Position numbers and translations under genes: made by a program. The notes beneath the pieces are model-generated. The model was not told the origin of the DNA and made no database searches. It worked only from the letters and a program-made list of their open reading frames with translations. Positions 1 to 8,368 of a stretch of 64,000 bases of DNA are shown here, one piece after another (the first letter of the stretch is position 1; each line of letters begins with the position of its first letter). The DNA is from a virus: positions 1 to 64,000 of IMG/VR virus record IMGVR_UViG_3300046512_000357. One strand, 5' to 3'.

Positions 1-1110
1 CTACTTTGTAGGCTTCACAATTTTGCCGCGCCTATGTCGCACGTAGTGCGCGGTCATTGCCGGCGTCGTATGGCCAAGTTGATCTTGTGCCGCAGCCAGG
101 CCATCGATATCGTCTTTGTCCGTTGCCGCCTTCGCGCGCAGGTCGCGGAACTGGAAATTCTTAATTTCCTCCGCTAGCTCCGGGTGGGCTTCAATCGCCT
201 TCACGCGCGCCCGGTCAAATGCCCCGCGCAACATATACTCCGTCATCCGCTCGCCTTTGTCGTTAGAGATCAAGGCGATGCCGGCCACCTTGCGGCTGTT
301 AATCCGGTTCACAACGACGGCCAGCTGCCCCTCCACCGAGATGCGCAGCTTCTTTCCAGTCTTGTTCTGCTCTACCGGTAAGTGCCCATCCTTCAAATCA
401 GTTCGCTTGAACTCCAGCAGGTCGCCCTTGCGCTGAGCTGAGAGGTACGCGATGTCCATCGCATCCTGCAGTCCCTGCTCGGCCACCGCCCATACGGCGT
501 TGTAAATCTGATCCTCGATGTATACATTGCGGCCATCTTCCACAAATCCTTTGATGCCGGCACAGGGGTTGGGCAGCTTGGTGAATCCCTTGTTGCGCGC
601 GAAATTCCATATGTGGGAGAGCAGGGCCTTCTCGCGGTTGGCTACGACTTGACCTTCCCTGCCGGTGAACTTCAGCAGCGGCTTGTCCGCAGCTTTGCGC
701 ACCGCATTCTCTTCCTGTCGACGCGCAACAACTGATCGCCAGCGCCAATCCAGATAAGCGCGGACGTTCACGGGCTCGATGTCATCAAGAGGCACCGGCG
801 GGTCATCGAAGAACTTGTAAAGATTCCCCACCTCGTCAATGTTGTTTTTTTGCGTACCTATGGCTTTCGTCGGCATGACCTCGGCCATGTACTGCTCCGC
901 CACATAACGGAAGGTGATGCGTGCTGAAGCCGGCACTTTTTTTGATGCCCATTCCGCCCACTTTTGGACCGCTACGACATAGTCTTTCCCTACCGGTATT
1001 TCGCGGCGCGGGGTTTCTCCGGTATCGAGGTAGTAGTGGATTCCACTTGGTCGTCGCCGCGCGCGGAGGCCTTTCGGGAGATTTCTGTTGGTAGTTGGGG
1101 TTCGCCCCAT
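1..1110 (-). CDS. int: Tyrosine-recombinase integrase
   Basis: Site-specific recombinase of 369 residues that would integrate and excise the prophage. The C-terminal half holds the catalytic pattern: an arginine in LSAQRKGDLL (about residue 228), the box-II motif FRDLRAKAA with Arg but Phe where His is usual, and LGHTTPAMTAHYVR near the end with the box-II His and the nucleophile Tyr. The N-terminal half is a typical arm/core-binding domain. The stop codon is the first three bases of the window, so the gene is complete and attL must lie just outside. It is the last gene of the leftward operon, 7 bp after the DUF4224 gene. Confidence 0.95.
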   Translation of the reverse strand: MGRTPTTNRNLPKGLRARRRPSGIHYYLDTGETPRREIPVGKDYVVAVQKWAEWASKKVPASARITFRYVAEQYMAEVMPTKAIGTQKNNIDEVGNLYKFFDDPPVPLDDIEPVNVRAYLDWRWRSVVARRQEENAVRKAADKPLLKFTGREGQVVANREKALLSHIWNFARNKGFTKLPNPCAGIKGFVEDGRNVYIEDQIYNAVWAVAEQGLQDAMDIAYLSAQRKGDLLEFKRTDLKDGHLPVEQNKTGKKLRISVEGQLAVVVNRINSRKVAGIALISNDKGERMTEYMLRGAFDRARVKAIEAHPELAEEIKNFQFRDLRAKAATDKDDIDGLAAAQDQLGHTTPAMTAHYVRHRRGKIVKPTK

Positions 1111-1117
1111 ATGATGC

Positions 1118-1393
1118 TCACTTCAAAACGTTCGGGACCCATTTCTTTTTCGGTAGTTCGGCCTTCGTTTTCGCCGCACTATCCACCGCAGATCGCGCCA
1201 CAACAGGATGGCCGGTGCCGCTCACAAAGAACGGAACACCCATGATGCGTAATGTTTCTATCTGGCGCGACTTACTTTTGCGGCCAGTGAGGATGGCTAT
1301 GTCCTCTGGCGTCAAGAAGGTGCTCGGGGTCGATTCGAGCGCTTCGATCTTCCGCATCAGGTCGGCGATGAACTCGTTTTCGCTCATATTCAT
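1118..1393 (-). CDS. DUF4224 protein, possible excisionase
   Basis: A 91-residue protein whose core (TFLTPEDIAILTGRKS, then QIETLRIMGVPFFV) matches the DUF4224 family, small phage proteins usually coded immediately upstream of tyrosine integrases. The start of the motif resembles a MerR/excisionase-type winged helix, so a role as recombination directionality factor is plausible but inferred only from position and size. Its start overlaps the upstream stop by 4 bp (ATGA). Confidence 0.8.
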   Translation of the reverse strand: MNMSENEFIADLMRKIEALESTPSTFLTPEDIAILTGRKSKSRQIETLRIMGVPFFVSGTGHPVVARSAVDSAAKTKAELPKKKWVPNVLK

Positions 1394-1641
1394 GGCGGAG
1401 TCCCCATCTTAATTGGCCGGACCGTCTTCAGCTGGACCATGGTTCGTGCGATCTCGTCGGGATCGAGCGCGAGCGGCGACCGGCGCGGCGCTACCGCCGC
1501 CTCTAGCCTGTCGACCTTCTCGGCAAGCGCATCGATGGCGCGCAGCACGTCGGCGTTCGTCGGCTCGGCCGACACCACCACGCTGAGGAGGGCGCGGCGC
1601 GCCGGGGGTGATGACGCTGGTTTTTGATCTGGGTGTGGCAT
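1390..1641 (-). CDS. Small hypothetical protein with short coiled coil
   Basis: An 83-residue protein of unknown function. Residues about 25-50 (DVLRAIDALAEKVDRLEAAV) form a heptad-like helix, suggesting oligomerisation. It is tied by overlapping stop/start codons to both neighbours (TAATG with the upstream MazG-like gene, ATGA with the DUF4224 gene), which supports it as a translated member of the leftward operon. Confidence 0.7.
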   Translation of the reverse strand: MPHPDQKPASSPPARRALLSVVVSAEPTNADVLRAIDALAEKVDRLEAAVAPRRSPLALDPDEIARTMVQLKTVRPIKMGTPP

Positions 1642-2990
1642 TACTCACCGCCTTTCGCCGCGCGACGGGCACGCTCCACCCACGCGAGGCGGCCAAACTC
1701 GACCTGGTCGACGCTGATCAGACCTTGGCGGCCGGCCACCCATTCCTTGAACCAGGCGCGCTCCTGCTGAGCGGTCGGCGCCGCATCGCGCTCGCTGTCC
1801 GGCTGGCTGGCGGCGCGCTGGGCGAGGAAATGCTTGCGGACGATATGCCAGGCTGCAGCATCTTCCGACTCAACCTGCGTTTCGTCCATGCAGCCATCGA
1901 CCATTTCGATTGACTGGGCCAGTAGCAGCCCGAAGCGGCTGATCAAGTCGCCGCCCGCATCCTGGCTCAGCACATCACCCTGCGCTGTGGATGACCGATC
2001 GGCTTTCAAGCGCTCGATCTCCATGCGCACAAAGCCCAGCACGGTGAACTCGTAGCCGGTCAGGTCGCCATCAGGCATGCACGATTTAAGGCCCAGCAGG
2101 TCAACGATGCTGCGCAAGCGCCTGGTGGCGTCGGCGTCCCAGGCTGGCGCTGCATCTGCTGGCGTGCTGGCTACTGGTGCGGGCTGGCGGGTAGCGCGGG
2201 CCTTACGCCAGTCATCCACGGCCTTCAGTGCGTTAGCAGCGCGGCGGCACCACTCGACGTACTCGCCAATCGTGTACTGCCTGTTATCGGCTGCTTCCAT
2301 CAGTACCGCGATCAGACTGTCATCAGGCAGCGGTGGCAGTTCATCGCTCAGCGCCGCTTGCGCATTCCCGGTTACGCCGCGAGGTTGTATCTTATCGCCG
2401 CCGACCGAGACGTCCAGACCAGCATCTGCCATGGCCTGCATCGCGCCGCTGGCAAACGGCTGCGCCGCTTCCGCATGCTGCTGTGGGGCGGCTTCTGGCA
2501 GGGGTGAGTGCTTCGGCTTCGCCGCCTGCTTGGCGCGGATCTGTTCGACCTTCGTCCAGATGCGCGCCAACTCGGTTTCGGCGGCTGCGTGCATGTCCAA
2601 GCCGTTCGCCAGGCACAGCGCCGCCAGCGTCACCATCACGCCGCCGACTTCCTGCGCCGGCTCGCCGACCGGCCGGCCGTAGACGTAATCCACGAGCTGA
2701 TGCGCTTCGCTGGCAGTGCAGCCTGTTGACTGTACAAGCTCTAGCGCCTCTTCCAGAAAGCGGTGATTGCGCTCCTCCTGGTCGCCGGCGATCGTCTCCC
2801 CGAAGCAGGCCAGCATCCAGGGCTGCACGCGCTGCTGGAAGCAGTTCAGTTGGCGCTCGGCTAGGTCGAGCAGAGTGAGTATTCGTGGAGCCGTGACTGA
2901 TTGCCGGAAGTAGTCGCGCGCCACGCCGGAATGCGGCTGATCGGCGGCTACCGCCAGTGCGCGCAGCTTTTTGATATCTTCGATGTTCAT
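1641..2990 (-). CDS. MazG-like dATP/dGTP pyrophosphohydrolase-domain protein
   Basis: A 449-residue protein. Residues about 40-150 (FQQRVQPWMLACFGE, RFLEEALELVQ, YGRPVGEPAQEVGGVMVTLAALC) match the all-alpha NTP pyrophosphatase (MazG-like) domain found in phages, with the acidic E-x-E-E metal-binding helices. The family hydrolyses (d)NTPs to monophosphates, adjusting nucleotide pools. The remaining 300 residues are Ala/Pro-rich linkers with two short helical segments also found in phage early proteins of the Ead/Ea22 type, not otherwise recognised. Its start overlaps the stop of the 77-residue gene (ATGA). Confidence 0.75.
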   Translation of the reverse strand: MNIEDIKKLRALAVAADQPHSGVARDYFRQSVTAPRILTLLDLAERQLNCFQQRVQPWMLACFGETIAGDQEERNHRFLEEALELVQSTGCTASEAHQLVDYVYGRPVGEPAQEVGGVMVTLAALCLANGLDMHAAAETELARIWTKVEQIRAKQAAKPKHSPLPEAAPQQHAEAAQPFASGAMQAMADAGLDVSVGGDKIQPRGVTGNAQAALSDELPPLPDDSLIAVLMEAADNRQYTIGEYVEWCRRAANALKAVDDWRKARATRQPAPVASTPADAAPAWDADATRRLRSIVDLLGLKSCMPDGDLTGYEFTVLGFVRMEIERLKADRSSTAQGDVLSQDAGGDLISRFGLLLAQSIEMVDGCMDETQVESEDAAAWHIVRKHFLAQRAASQPDSERDAAPTAQQERAWFKEWVAGRQGLISVDQVEFGRLAWVERARRAAKGGE

Positions 2991-3220
2991 GTAGCTTCCT
3001 CAATAATCGTTATGTCACATGGCCGCACCGGCTCGGCGCTGCCTTCCAGATAGACCACCATTTCAGCATCGCCCTTGTGGTGACAGAAGCCGGCGATGAA
3101 CTTCTTGACGCCGGCGTGCCGGATCGGGCGGCACAGCTGCTTGCAGCGGTGGATCATGCGGTCGTGGCGGTCCGCCGCTTCCTGCGCGCTTTCGGCGGGC
3201 GCCGCGTCGCGCGCGCTCAC
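2987..3220 (-). CDS. Small hypothetical protein
   Basis: A 77-residue protein starting with GTG; the start overlaps the stop of the preceding 41-residue gene as GTGA. Cys and His residues (HRCKQLCRPIRH, GFCHHKG) could form a metal site, but no family is recognised. Its place in a chain of 4-bp overlaps supports translation. Confidence 0.65.
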   Translation of the reverse strand: MSARDAAPAESAQEAADRHDRMIHRCKQLCRPIRHAGVKKFIAGFCHHKGDAEMVVYLEGSAEPVRPCDITIIEEAT

Positions 3221-3342
3221 CGCGTCACCCAGTAGTACAGGTTCACCACTCCGGCCGCCAGGTAGAGCAGGGCGATCAGTTGGAACGCGCGGCGCCGGCA
3301 GTGCGGGGCGCTGGGCATCGGGGCTTGCAGGTCTTCGCTCAT
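3217..3342 (-). CDS. Very small single-pass membrane protein
   Basis: A 41-residue frame with a basic stretch (CRRR) followed by about 20 hydrophobic residues (AFQLIALLYLAAGVVNLYYW). An AAGGA ribosome site lies 9 bp before the ATG, and the stop overlaps the next GTG start (GTGA). The start codon overlaps the extended -10 promoter of the divergent gene at 3357. Function unknown. Confidence 0.6.
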   Translation of the reverse strand: MSEDLQAPMPSAPHCRRRAFQLIALLYLAAGVVNLYYWVTR

Positions 3343-3350
3343 GTTATTAT
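3342..3350 (+). promoter_or_regulatory. Extended -10 promoter of opposing gene A
   Basis: TGTTATTAT reads as TG-N-TATTAT, and the T of the TG belongs to the start codon (CAT on this strand) of the leftward gene at 3342. The -10 hexamer ends 6 bp before the ATG at 3357, so the transcript should begin at the A of the start codon. It is one of six similar promoters in the window. Confidence 0.65.
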
Positions 3351-3356
3351 TTCCTT

Positions 3357-4001
3357 ATGAAAGCAATAACGGAACTGTTTGAATCCTGGATCACACGTTT
3401 TTGCGCGTTGATTCTGTTGAGCGCTGGCTCGTTTGGCGCGTTCAACTGGATACGCTGGTCGGCGTTGAGTGCGTCCGACTGGGCAACCTGGTTCGGGAGC
3501 GTCGGGACGGTAACAGCGGTGGTTGTGGCCGCGTTTGCGATATACGCGCAAAACCGAAACGCGCGCGAACTCGAGCGATTGCGACGCGATCAAGATGAGG
3601 CCGCAACTTTGCTTGCGCTGTGCTACCTCGGTCGGGAGGTCAGGCAAATGTGCACGCTTTCCGGGTTCCAGATAGATACCCCAGGCAATCCTATTCTTTA
3701 CCCGGACATTAGCGCCAACTTCGCGTCGATCGCGGCGATGATCGGCGCGCTGCCCATTGAGCGCGTAGCAGCGCGCAGTATGGTTGGGCTGTCTCTTGCT
3801 CTCCGCAGGATTGCTCTGCATATGAGTGAGATTTACAAAGTAAATCCGCAACAGGGCGACGGATTCTACCTTGCGAATCGCAACCGCCTCGTCGATCTCG
3901 ACGTGCGATGCGGAGAAGTGAGTGGCGCTCTTCGAGAAGCGTTGAAGGCCTTCGCTCCCGACCTGTATGCTCAGCATTCGACCGAACTTCTTCGACTGTA
4001 G
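3357..4001 (+). CDS. Membrane-anchored helical protein (moron), probably leaderless
   Basis: A 214-residue protein facing against the leftward operon. The N terminus has two hydrophobic segments (about residues 14-33, FCALILLSAGSFGAF, and 45-65, WFGSVGTVTAVVVAAFAIY), followed by a charged helical cytoplasmic region starting ARELERLRRDQDEAATLL. No Shine-Dalgarno precedes the ATG; the promoter -10 ends 6 bp upstream, so a leaderless mRNA is likely. The plan (short membrane anchor plus helical domain) recurs at 4973 and 33422. Superinfection exclusion is one possible role, but nothing in the sequence proves it. Confidence 0.7.
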   Translation: MKAITELFESWITRFCALILLSAGSFGAFNWIRWSALSASDWATWFGSVGTVTAVVVAAFAIYAQNRNARELERLRRDQDEAATLLALCYLGREVRQMCTLSGFQIDTPGNPILYPDISANFASIAAMIGALPIERVAARSMVGLSLALRRIALHMSEIYKVNPQQGDGFYLANRNRLVDLDVRCGEVSGALREALKAFAPDLYAQHSTELLRL

Positions 4002-4018
4002 CTGCTCAGGGCACCGGC

Positions 4019-4942
4019 TCATATAGCCTCCGGAAAGCCGTTGTAGGTGTGCCCATCCAACTCACGGCCGGCCGCCCGCTTGCCGATCTTGGCCATGTGC
4101 TGGCCGTCCTCGAACCGGTGCCATAGCGGCTGGTCAGTAAACGGCGCAGCGCCCTGCAAGGTGAGCGTCTTGCCTAGAATGCTCCGGCCATCTTGGGCCG
4201 GTGCCCATTCTCCCCATTGTTTGAATAGGAACGGCACGCTGGTAGTGGCGCACTGGTCGCGTAATTCGCGCGCCCAGACTGGGTGCATCGGTCGTGCGCC
4301 TGGACCGGACTCGCCGCCGACGATGACCCAATCCATCGCCTCCAACATATTGGTGCAGTCACGGATGTTGTCGGGGTTTGCGAACAGGCCTTGAAAGCTG
4401 ACCGGCCCTAGAAGCGGCTCCATGCTTAGGAAGCGGCGCTCGACGGCGACACGCAGCAGCTTGGGAATATCGCGCTCGGCCTCTTCCTGATTCACGATGG
4501 TCGCGCCCAGCAGCACGTTATCGGGGACGCCGTCGAGGAACATCTCGCCCAGCATGTCGCCAGCATTGCCGATCCGCTTCGTCAGCAGCAGCCAATCGAG
4601 GTTCGGTGTCGCTTGTATCAAATCTGCCAGATCGGCGCGCCACGTTGGGTCGACCGCGTTGTCGAACACGTCGGCCAAGCTGGCGCAGAACACGCGCTGG
4701 CGATGGTCGTGCGCCGCGTAGAACTCAGCGTGCGCTGCGTTCCAAGCCAGCGGCTTGCGCCAGTTTGCTGCGCTGGTGCGGCGGCGCGGCGCTCCCGGTC
4801 CCCAGTTGACGGCCGTGCCGCCGCCGAAGCGCGCATTGCGCGTCTCGGCGTAGCAGTGGTCGCAGCCCAGGCCGACTTTTTGGCAGCCTTCCCACGGATT
4901 AAAGGTGTGGTCCGCCCATTCGATTGTGGTGTTCTCGCTCAT
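4019..4942 (-). CDS. DUF5131 (phage Gp37/Gp68 family) protein
   Basis: A 307-residue protein starting TTIEWADHTFNPWEGC, the signature of the phage Gp37/Gp68 family (DUF5131). A conserved cysteine cluster (C20, C27, C30 in GCQKVGLGCDHCYAE) resembles the C-x(n)-C-x2-C cluster of radical-SAM-like photoproduct-lyase relatives. Other family motifs present are RVFCASLADVFD, LDWLLLTKRIGN, RFLSMEPLLGPV and VIVGGESGPGARPM. The biochemical role is not established. The start codon overlaps the divergent promoter at 4942-4950. Confidence 0.85.
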   Translation of the reverse strand: MSENTTIEWADHTFNPWEGCQKVGLGCDHCYAETRNARFGGGTAVNWGPGAPRRRTSAANWRKPLAWNAAHAEFYAAHDHRQRVFCASLADVFDNAVDPTWRADLADLIQATPNLDWLLLTKRIGNAGDMLGEMFLDGVPDNVLLGATIVNQEEAERDIPKLLRVAVERRFLSMEPLLGPVSFQGLFANPDNIRDCTNMLEAMDWVIVGGESGPGARPMHPVWARELRDQCATTSVPFLFKQWGEWAPAQDGRSILGKTLTLQGAAPFTDQPLWHRFEDGQHMAKIGKRAAGRELDGHTYNGFPEAI

Positions 4943-4950
4943 GCTAATAT
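4942..4950 (+). promoter_or_regulatory. Extended -10 promoter of opposing gene B
   Basis: TGCTAATAT (TG-N-TAATAT) directly adjoins and overlaps the start codon of the leftward DUF5131 gene. Transcription should start near 4957, giving a 16-nt leader that contains AAAAGG before the ATG at 4973. It closely matches the promoters at 3342, 24997, 25784 and 26844. Confidence 0.65.
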
Positions 4951-4972
4951 TGCCTATCTGAAAAGGATGAAT

Positions 4973-5581
4973 ATGTTTGAGAAATTGCTAATGGGCTTGG
5001 CTGTAATAGTTGGAATTGCTGCCACGGTAATGATTTCTTTTGTGTGCTACACCCAATGGCCGGATAAGGATTCGAGTCTTCCTGCGTGGATACAGGCCAT
5101 TGGCTCGGTGGCGGCGATTTTTGTAGCTATCGGTGTCATGGATTTTCAACACCGCCAAGCTAAAAGACAGAAGGAAACTGAGCGTGTCGATCTGCAGTTG
5201 AACCTCGGTGCTGCTCTTGAAAATGCGGCAAACAGGCTTGTTGATGTATTGAACGAGGTGTGCGCCATTACGACCGAAGGAAAAATGACGCCGGTCGCGG
5301 TGGTCTATGCACACTCGCAGCTTGCTCATGTGCTTGCGGCTATTGACAGAATCGAGCTTGTTGGGATGCATGGTGAGAACGTTAAACATTGCGGTAAATT
5401 AAGTACTGCATGCGGAAAAGTTATGTCGTACACATCCATCTATAAGGAAAAGCAGGCGAGTGATGGACCTGCACTATTTCGGCAAGCTACAGATCAGCTA
5501 GAAGAAGTGACTGAGGTGATCGCCAATATCGAAAGGCTTCGAGTCAATCAGCAGAGTCGCCTAACCATGCTCGTTGGGTAG
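4973..5581 (+). CDS. Membrane-anchored helical protein (moron)
   Basis: A 202-residue protein opposing the operon. Two hydrophobic segments (residues about 5-25, LLMGLAVIVGIAATVMISFV, and 38-58, WIQAIGSVAAIFVAIGVMDF) precede a charged helical region (HRQAKRQKETERVDLQL). The ATG at 4973 is chosen over the one at 4967 because AAAAGG sits 6 bp before it. The 3' end overlaps the convergent RdgC-FtsK-gamma gene by 21 bp. Same topology as the products at 3357 and 33422, with no clear sequence identity between them by eye; function unknown. Confidence 0.7.
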   Translation: MFEKLLMGLAVIVGIAATVMISFVCYTQWPDKDSSLPAWIQAIGSVAAIFVAIGVMDFQHRQAKRQKETERVDLQLNLGAALENAANRLVDVLNEVCAITTEGKMTPVAVVYAHSQLAHVLAAIDRIELVGMHGENVKHCGKLSTACGKVMSYTSIYKEKQASDGPALFRQATDQLEEVTEVIANIERLRVNQQSRLTMLVG

Positions 5582-7165
5582 CCGCTTTTTAGGACTGCCC
5601 TCGCTAATTTCTTGGCGCACCAAGGTGCGCTGCCCTCCGACTAAGGGCCCCACAACTTTTCCTTCCATCGCTTCCAGCAGTTGTGCCGCCCGGTTGTAGC
5701 CGATCCGCAGGTGGCGCTGGATCAGCGATATCGACGCGCGCTGGTTGGTGCGCACCACGGTGACGGCCTGTTCATACAGCGGGTCGCTGGCGCTGCCGTC
5801 GCCGGCGGGCACATCGGCGCTGGCGCCAAGCTCCACGGTCTTGCCGCCGAAGGTGATGGTTGCGGTGGCGCCATCCTTGGCGAGGCTGTTGTTCAGCCGG
5901 CGCGCGGCGGCTAGCGCGCTGCCGTCGTCGCCGACCACGCGCTGCTTGCGCACCGGCTCGTCACCCTGAGCGGCGCGCTGCGTTGGCTCTACAATCTCCA
6001 CGGCCGCCACCAACATCATCTGCGCGGAGGTCGAGCCGGTCGGAAAGGAATTCGCTAGCACGAGCGCTGCCTTGATAGCGCCTTCACTACTGACAGCCAT
6101 CTGCTCACTCACGCGGTCGATGTAGGGCTGCACCGTTTGCTCATACAGCTCGGCCAGCACGTCGCGGTGCATGGCACGGACCTTGTACAATTCGGCCGAC
6201 AGGCCCACCGCGCGTTCAAGTTTCTGCTGGCTCACGCCGGCCGGCGCCGCTTTTTGCTCGCCAGGCTCGCTCACCGTCGCCTCTCCGCCCAGCGCCTCGA
6301 CCAGATCGCCCATCAGCTTCGCCAGCTCGCCGGACATCAGCGCGAAGTCGCCGTCGAAACGCTCGTCGTCGTTCCGGATCGAGCCGCGCGAATCTTCCGT
6401 CAAAACGTCCAGCATCTTCACCGACTTGATGGCCAGGGTCTCGTCCAGCACGAAGCTGATTTTGCTATCCCACGTCATGGCCAGGCGCGTGCACTGCTTG
6501 CCGGCCTTGATGTGTTCCGCGACCTCGGCGCCGCCCAGCGTGTGGCGTTTGTACTGCACCTGAGCCTTGCTCTCACCGGTGGCGCGTAGCGTGGCGTCCT
6601 GGTCGACCGTGAAACCGGCCGGCGCTTCATCCGTTTGCAGCCATTCTGTCATCACGCCCACCGGCGAGCGCTGCACGCGCAGGCTTTCCAGCGGCATGCG
6701 ATCCACCGCCTTCAGCAGCAGCTTGATCACGTTGTCCGCCTTCGACGGGCTAGCCGCGTCGACCACCAGCCAACCGTTTTTCGGATCGATCCAGGCGAGG
6801 GTAGTGCTCGCGATCGAGAACGCGCGCGGCAGCAGTTCGTCCGCGACGCGCTCCTTCAGTTCTTTCATCGCCTTCTTGCCTGGCGCGAAGCCCTGGGCCT
6901 CTTCCATCTCGGCGGCGCGCGCGACGGCCACCTGATTGATCACTGCCGGAGGCAGCAGCTTCTTCTCGCTCTGCAGCTTGATCAGGTACTGGCCGTTCAC
7001 GGCGTGCACCAGCTGGCCGGCGGCGCGCGGCGGCGCCCAGCCTTCGCGCAGCAGCTCGTTGCTGCTGGCCGGCGTGAAGGTGTTCACGGAAAGGGCGCTG
7101 GCCAGCGCTTCGGCGGTCATCGTCCAGTTGCGCGGCAGGCGGTAAATTTGTAAATTTTTAAACAT
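5561..7165 (-). CDS. rdgC: RdgC-FtsK-gamma fusion recombination protein
   Basis: A 534-residue protein. Residues 1-297 are a full-length RdgC: MFKNLQIYRL, FTPASSNELLREGWAPP, LLPRAFSIASTTLAWIDPKNGWLVVDAAS, RFDGDFALMSGELAKLMGDLVEALGGEA. RdgC forms a dsDNA-encircling ring that limits RecA. Residues about 298-460 are a linker with a helical segment. Residues 461-520 match the FtsK gamma winged helix (DPLYEQAVTVV, RASISLIQRHLRIGYNRAAQLLEAME), which in FtsK binds KOPS sites. The arginine three residues before the conserved Glu of the recognition helix is Gln here. The start at 7165 is chosen because TAGGA lies 6 bp upstream and RdgC begins M-x-F-K-N-L. It sits in the recombination operon after ninB. 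Confidence 0.9.
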   Translation of the reverse strand: MFKNLQIYRLPRNWTMTAEALASALSVNTFTPASSNELLREGWAPPRAAGQLVHAVNGQYLIKLQSEKKLLPPAVINQVAVARAAEMEEAQGFAPGKKAMKELKERVADELLPRAFSIASTTLAWIDPKNGWLVVDAASPSKADNVIKLLLKAVDRMPLESLRVQRSPVGVMTEWLQTDEAPAGFTVDQDATLRATGESKAQVQYKRHTLGGAEVAEHIKAGKQCTRLAMTWDSKISFVLDETLAIKSVKMLDVLTEDSRGSIRNDDERFDGDFALMSGELAKLMGDLVEALGGEATVSEPGEQKAAPAGVSQQKLERAVGLSAELYKVRAMHRDVLAELYEQTVQPYIDRVSEQMAVSSEGAIKAALVLANSFPTGSTSAQMMLVAAVEIVEPTQRAAQGDEPVRKQRVVGDDGSALAAARRLNNSLAKDGATATITFGGKTVELGASADVPAGDGSASDPLYEQAVTVVRTNQRASISLIQRHLRIGYNRAAQLLEAMEGKVVGPLVGGQRTLVRQEISEGSPKKRLPNEHG

Positions 7166-7176
7166 CGTCATTCCTA

Positions 7177-7641
7177 TCAAAAGCCGCGCGGCGGCGCTTC
7201 GTGAAACTCGACGCCCATCTGGCCGCCGAACGCGTGAATCTGCTCCATGTACTGGGCAAAGCCCTTGACCGTCAGGTCGGTCGAACTACCCACCAGAATC
7301 GGCTGGCCGCCCGGGTCGAAGTCCCACTTGCGGTAGGCCTCGTCCTTGCACAGCTCCGGGTCGAATTCGTCCGGCAGGAACTGCTGCTTGAAGTACTCGT
7401 GCCAGATTTCGGCGCTGTACTGGCGCCCGTCGCTCCAGCACTGCTCGGCGATGTCTTTAAGCGGCCCGGCCCACATGCGCGCGTTCTGGTCGAGCTTCCG
7501 GGTCTTCACTTCCTCGCGCACCAGCAGTTCCAGCGGGCGCTCGGCATCCAGCGGCACGTTGCGGAGCAGGGCGATTGCGCGGTCGACCTGCTCCTGGCCG
7601 CGCAGCAGCAACTTGCGCTGCTCGAATTTCTGGCGGGTCAA
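7177..7641 (-). CDS. ninB: NinB / lambda Orf-type recombination mediator
   Basis: A 154-residue protein, close to the 146 of lambda Orf. The family core is clear: PLDAERPLELLVREE, RKLDQNARMWAGPLKDIAEQ, GRQYSAEIWHEYFKQQFLP. Orf/NinB dimers bind SSB and ssDNA and load annealing proteins or RecA. TTG is proposed as start because GGGAG lies 7 bp before it; the reading frame stays open further upstream over the preceding gene. It belongs functionally with RecT, the exonuclease and RdgC in this operon. Confidence 0.88.
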   Translation of the reverse strand: MTRQKFEQRKLLLRGQEQVDRAIALLRNVPLDAERPLELLVREEVKTRKLDQNARMWAGPLKDIAEQCWSDGRQYSAEIWHEYFKQQFLPDEFDPELCKDEAYRKWDFDPGGQPILVGSSTDLTVKGFAQYMEQIHAFGGQMGVEFHEAPPRGF

Positions 7642-7669
7642 GGCGGTGCTCCCAGCGTGCGGCGCGCGA

Positions 7670-8368
7670 TCACGCTGGCACCGCCTCGGCCGCTGGTTGT
7701 TTGGCCGCGTCGTACTGCTCGATGCCCCAGGCCAGGGCATACAGGCACCAGACCATTCCGAACGTGTAATCCTTCATCCGGTGTTCCCAAAGGTCTTCGA
7801 AGTGCCAGCTGTCGCGCGAGCCGGTGCTGTCGCTATCGCGATAGCTAAACTCGTGTGCAGCCCACAGCGCACGATCAACGCCGCCATCCTCCAGCGCACC
7901 GAACACCTCATCGTCGACGGCTTCCCACAGCGCGCGGCGGCCGTCTTTATCCAATAAGCCTTCTGCCTTGGCGCTGCGCATCCAGAGCACACGGTACTGA
8001 TTGATCACGCGCCGAAACGCGGCCTCGTCGTATTCCATCGCCTTGCCGCCGTCACGGCCGCCATGCACCGCAATCAGCTTCTCGGTCCAATAGCCGGGAT
8101 TGATGGCCAGGCGACGGCCGCGCTGGCGGTTGTATTCCCGGTCCGTCCGGAAGAAATCAAACATATCCGTCGTGCGCTGAAACACGTAGGTGCCCATGTC
8201 GCCGGTATAGCAGAGGTATCCGGGCCAGGTGATCAGGTCGAAGTACATGTTGCCGGTGTGCTGTTGTTTGAACCGGATGTGACGATTCACGCCGTCATCT
8301 CGGATCACGACCATCTGGTGGTCGGCCACGTCGCGAAGGAAGCGCTCTTCGGTGCATTCGTGGCTCAT
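7670..8368 (-). CDS. Conserved phage hypothetical protein
   Basis: A 232-residue protein starting MSHECTEERFLRDVADHQMVVIRDDG, in a style common in beta- and gammaproteobacterial phages (VNRHIRFKQ, FDLITWPGYLCYTGDMGTYVFQR, DMFDFFR). Aromatic-rich and probably globular; no catalytic motif is recognised. The ATG at 8368 is preferred because it overlaps the stop of the KTSC gene by 4 bp. Confidence 0.8.
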   Translation of the reverse strand: MSHECTEERFLRDVADHQMVVIRDDGVNRHIRFKQQHTGNMYFDLITWPGYLCYTGDMGTYVFQRTTDMFDFFRTDREYNRQRGRRLAINPGYWTEKLIAVHGGRDGGKAMEYDEAAFRRVINQYRVLWMRSAKAEGLLDKDGRRALWEAVDDEVFGALEDGGVDRALWAAHEFSYRDSDSTGSRDSWHFEDLWEHRMKDYTFGMVWCLYALAWGIEQYDAAKQPAAEAVPA

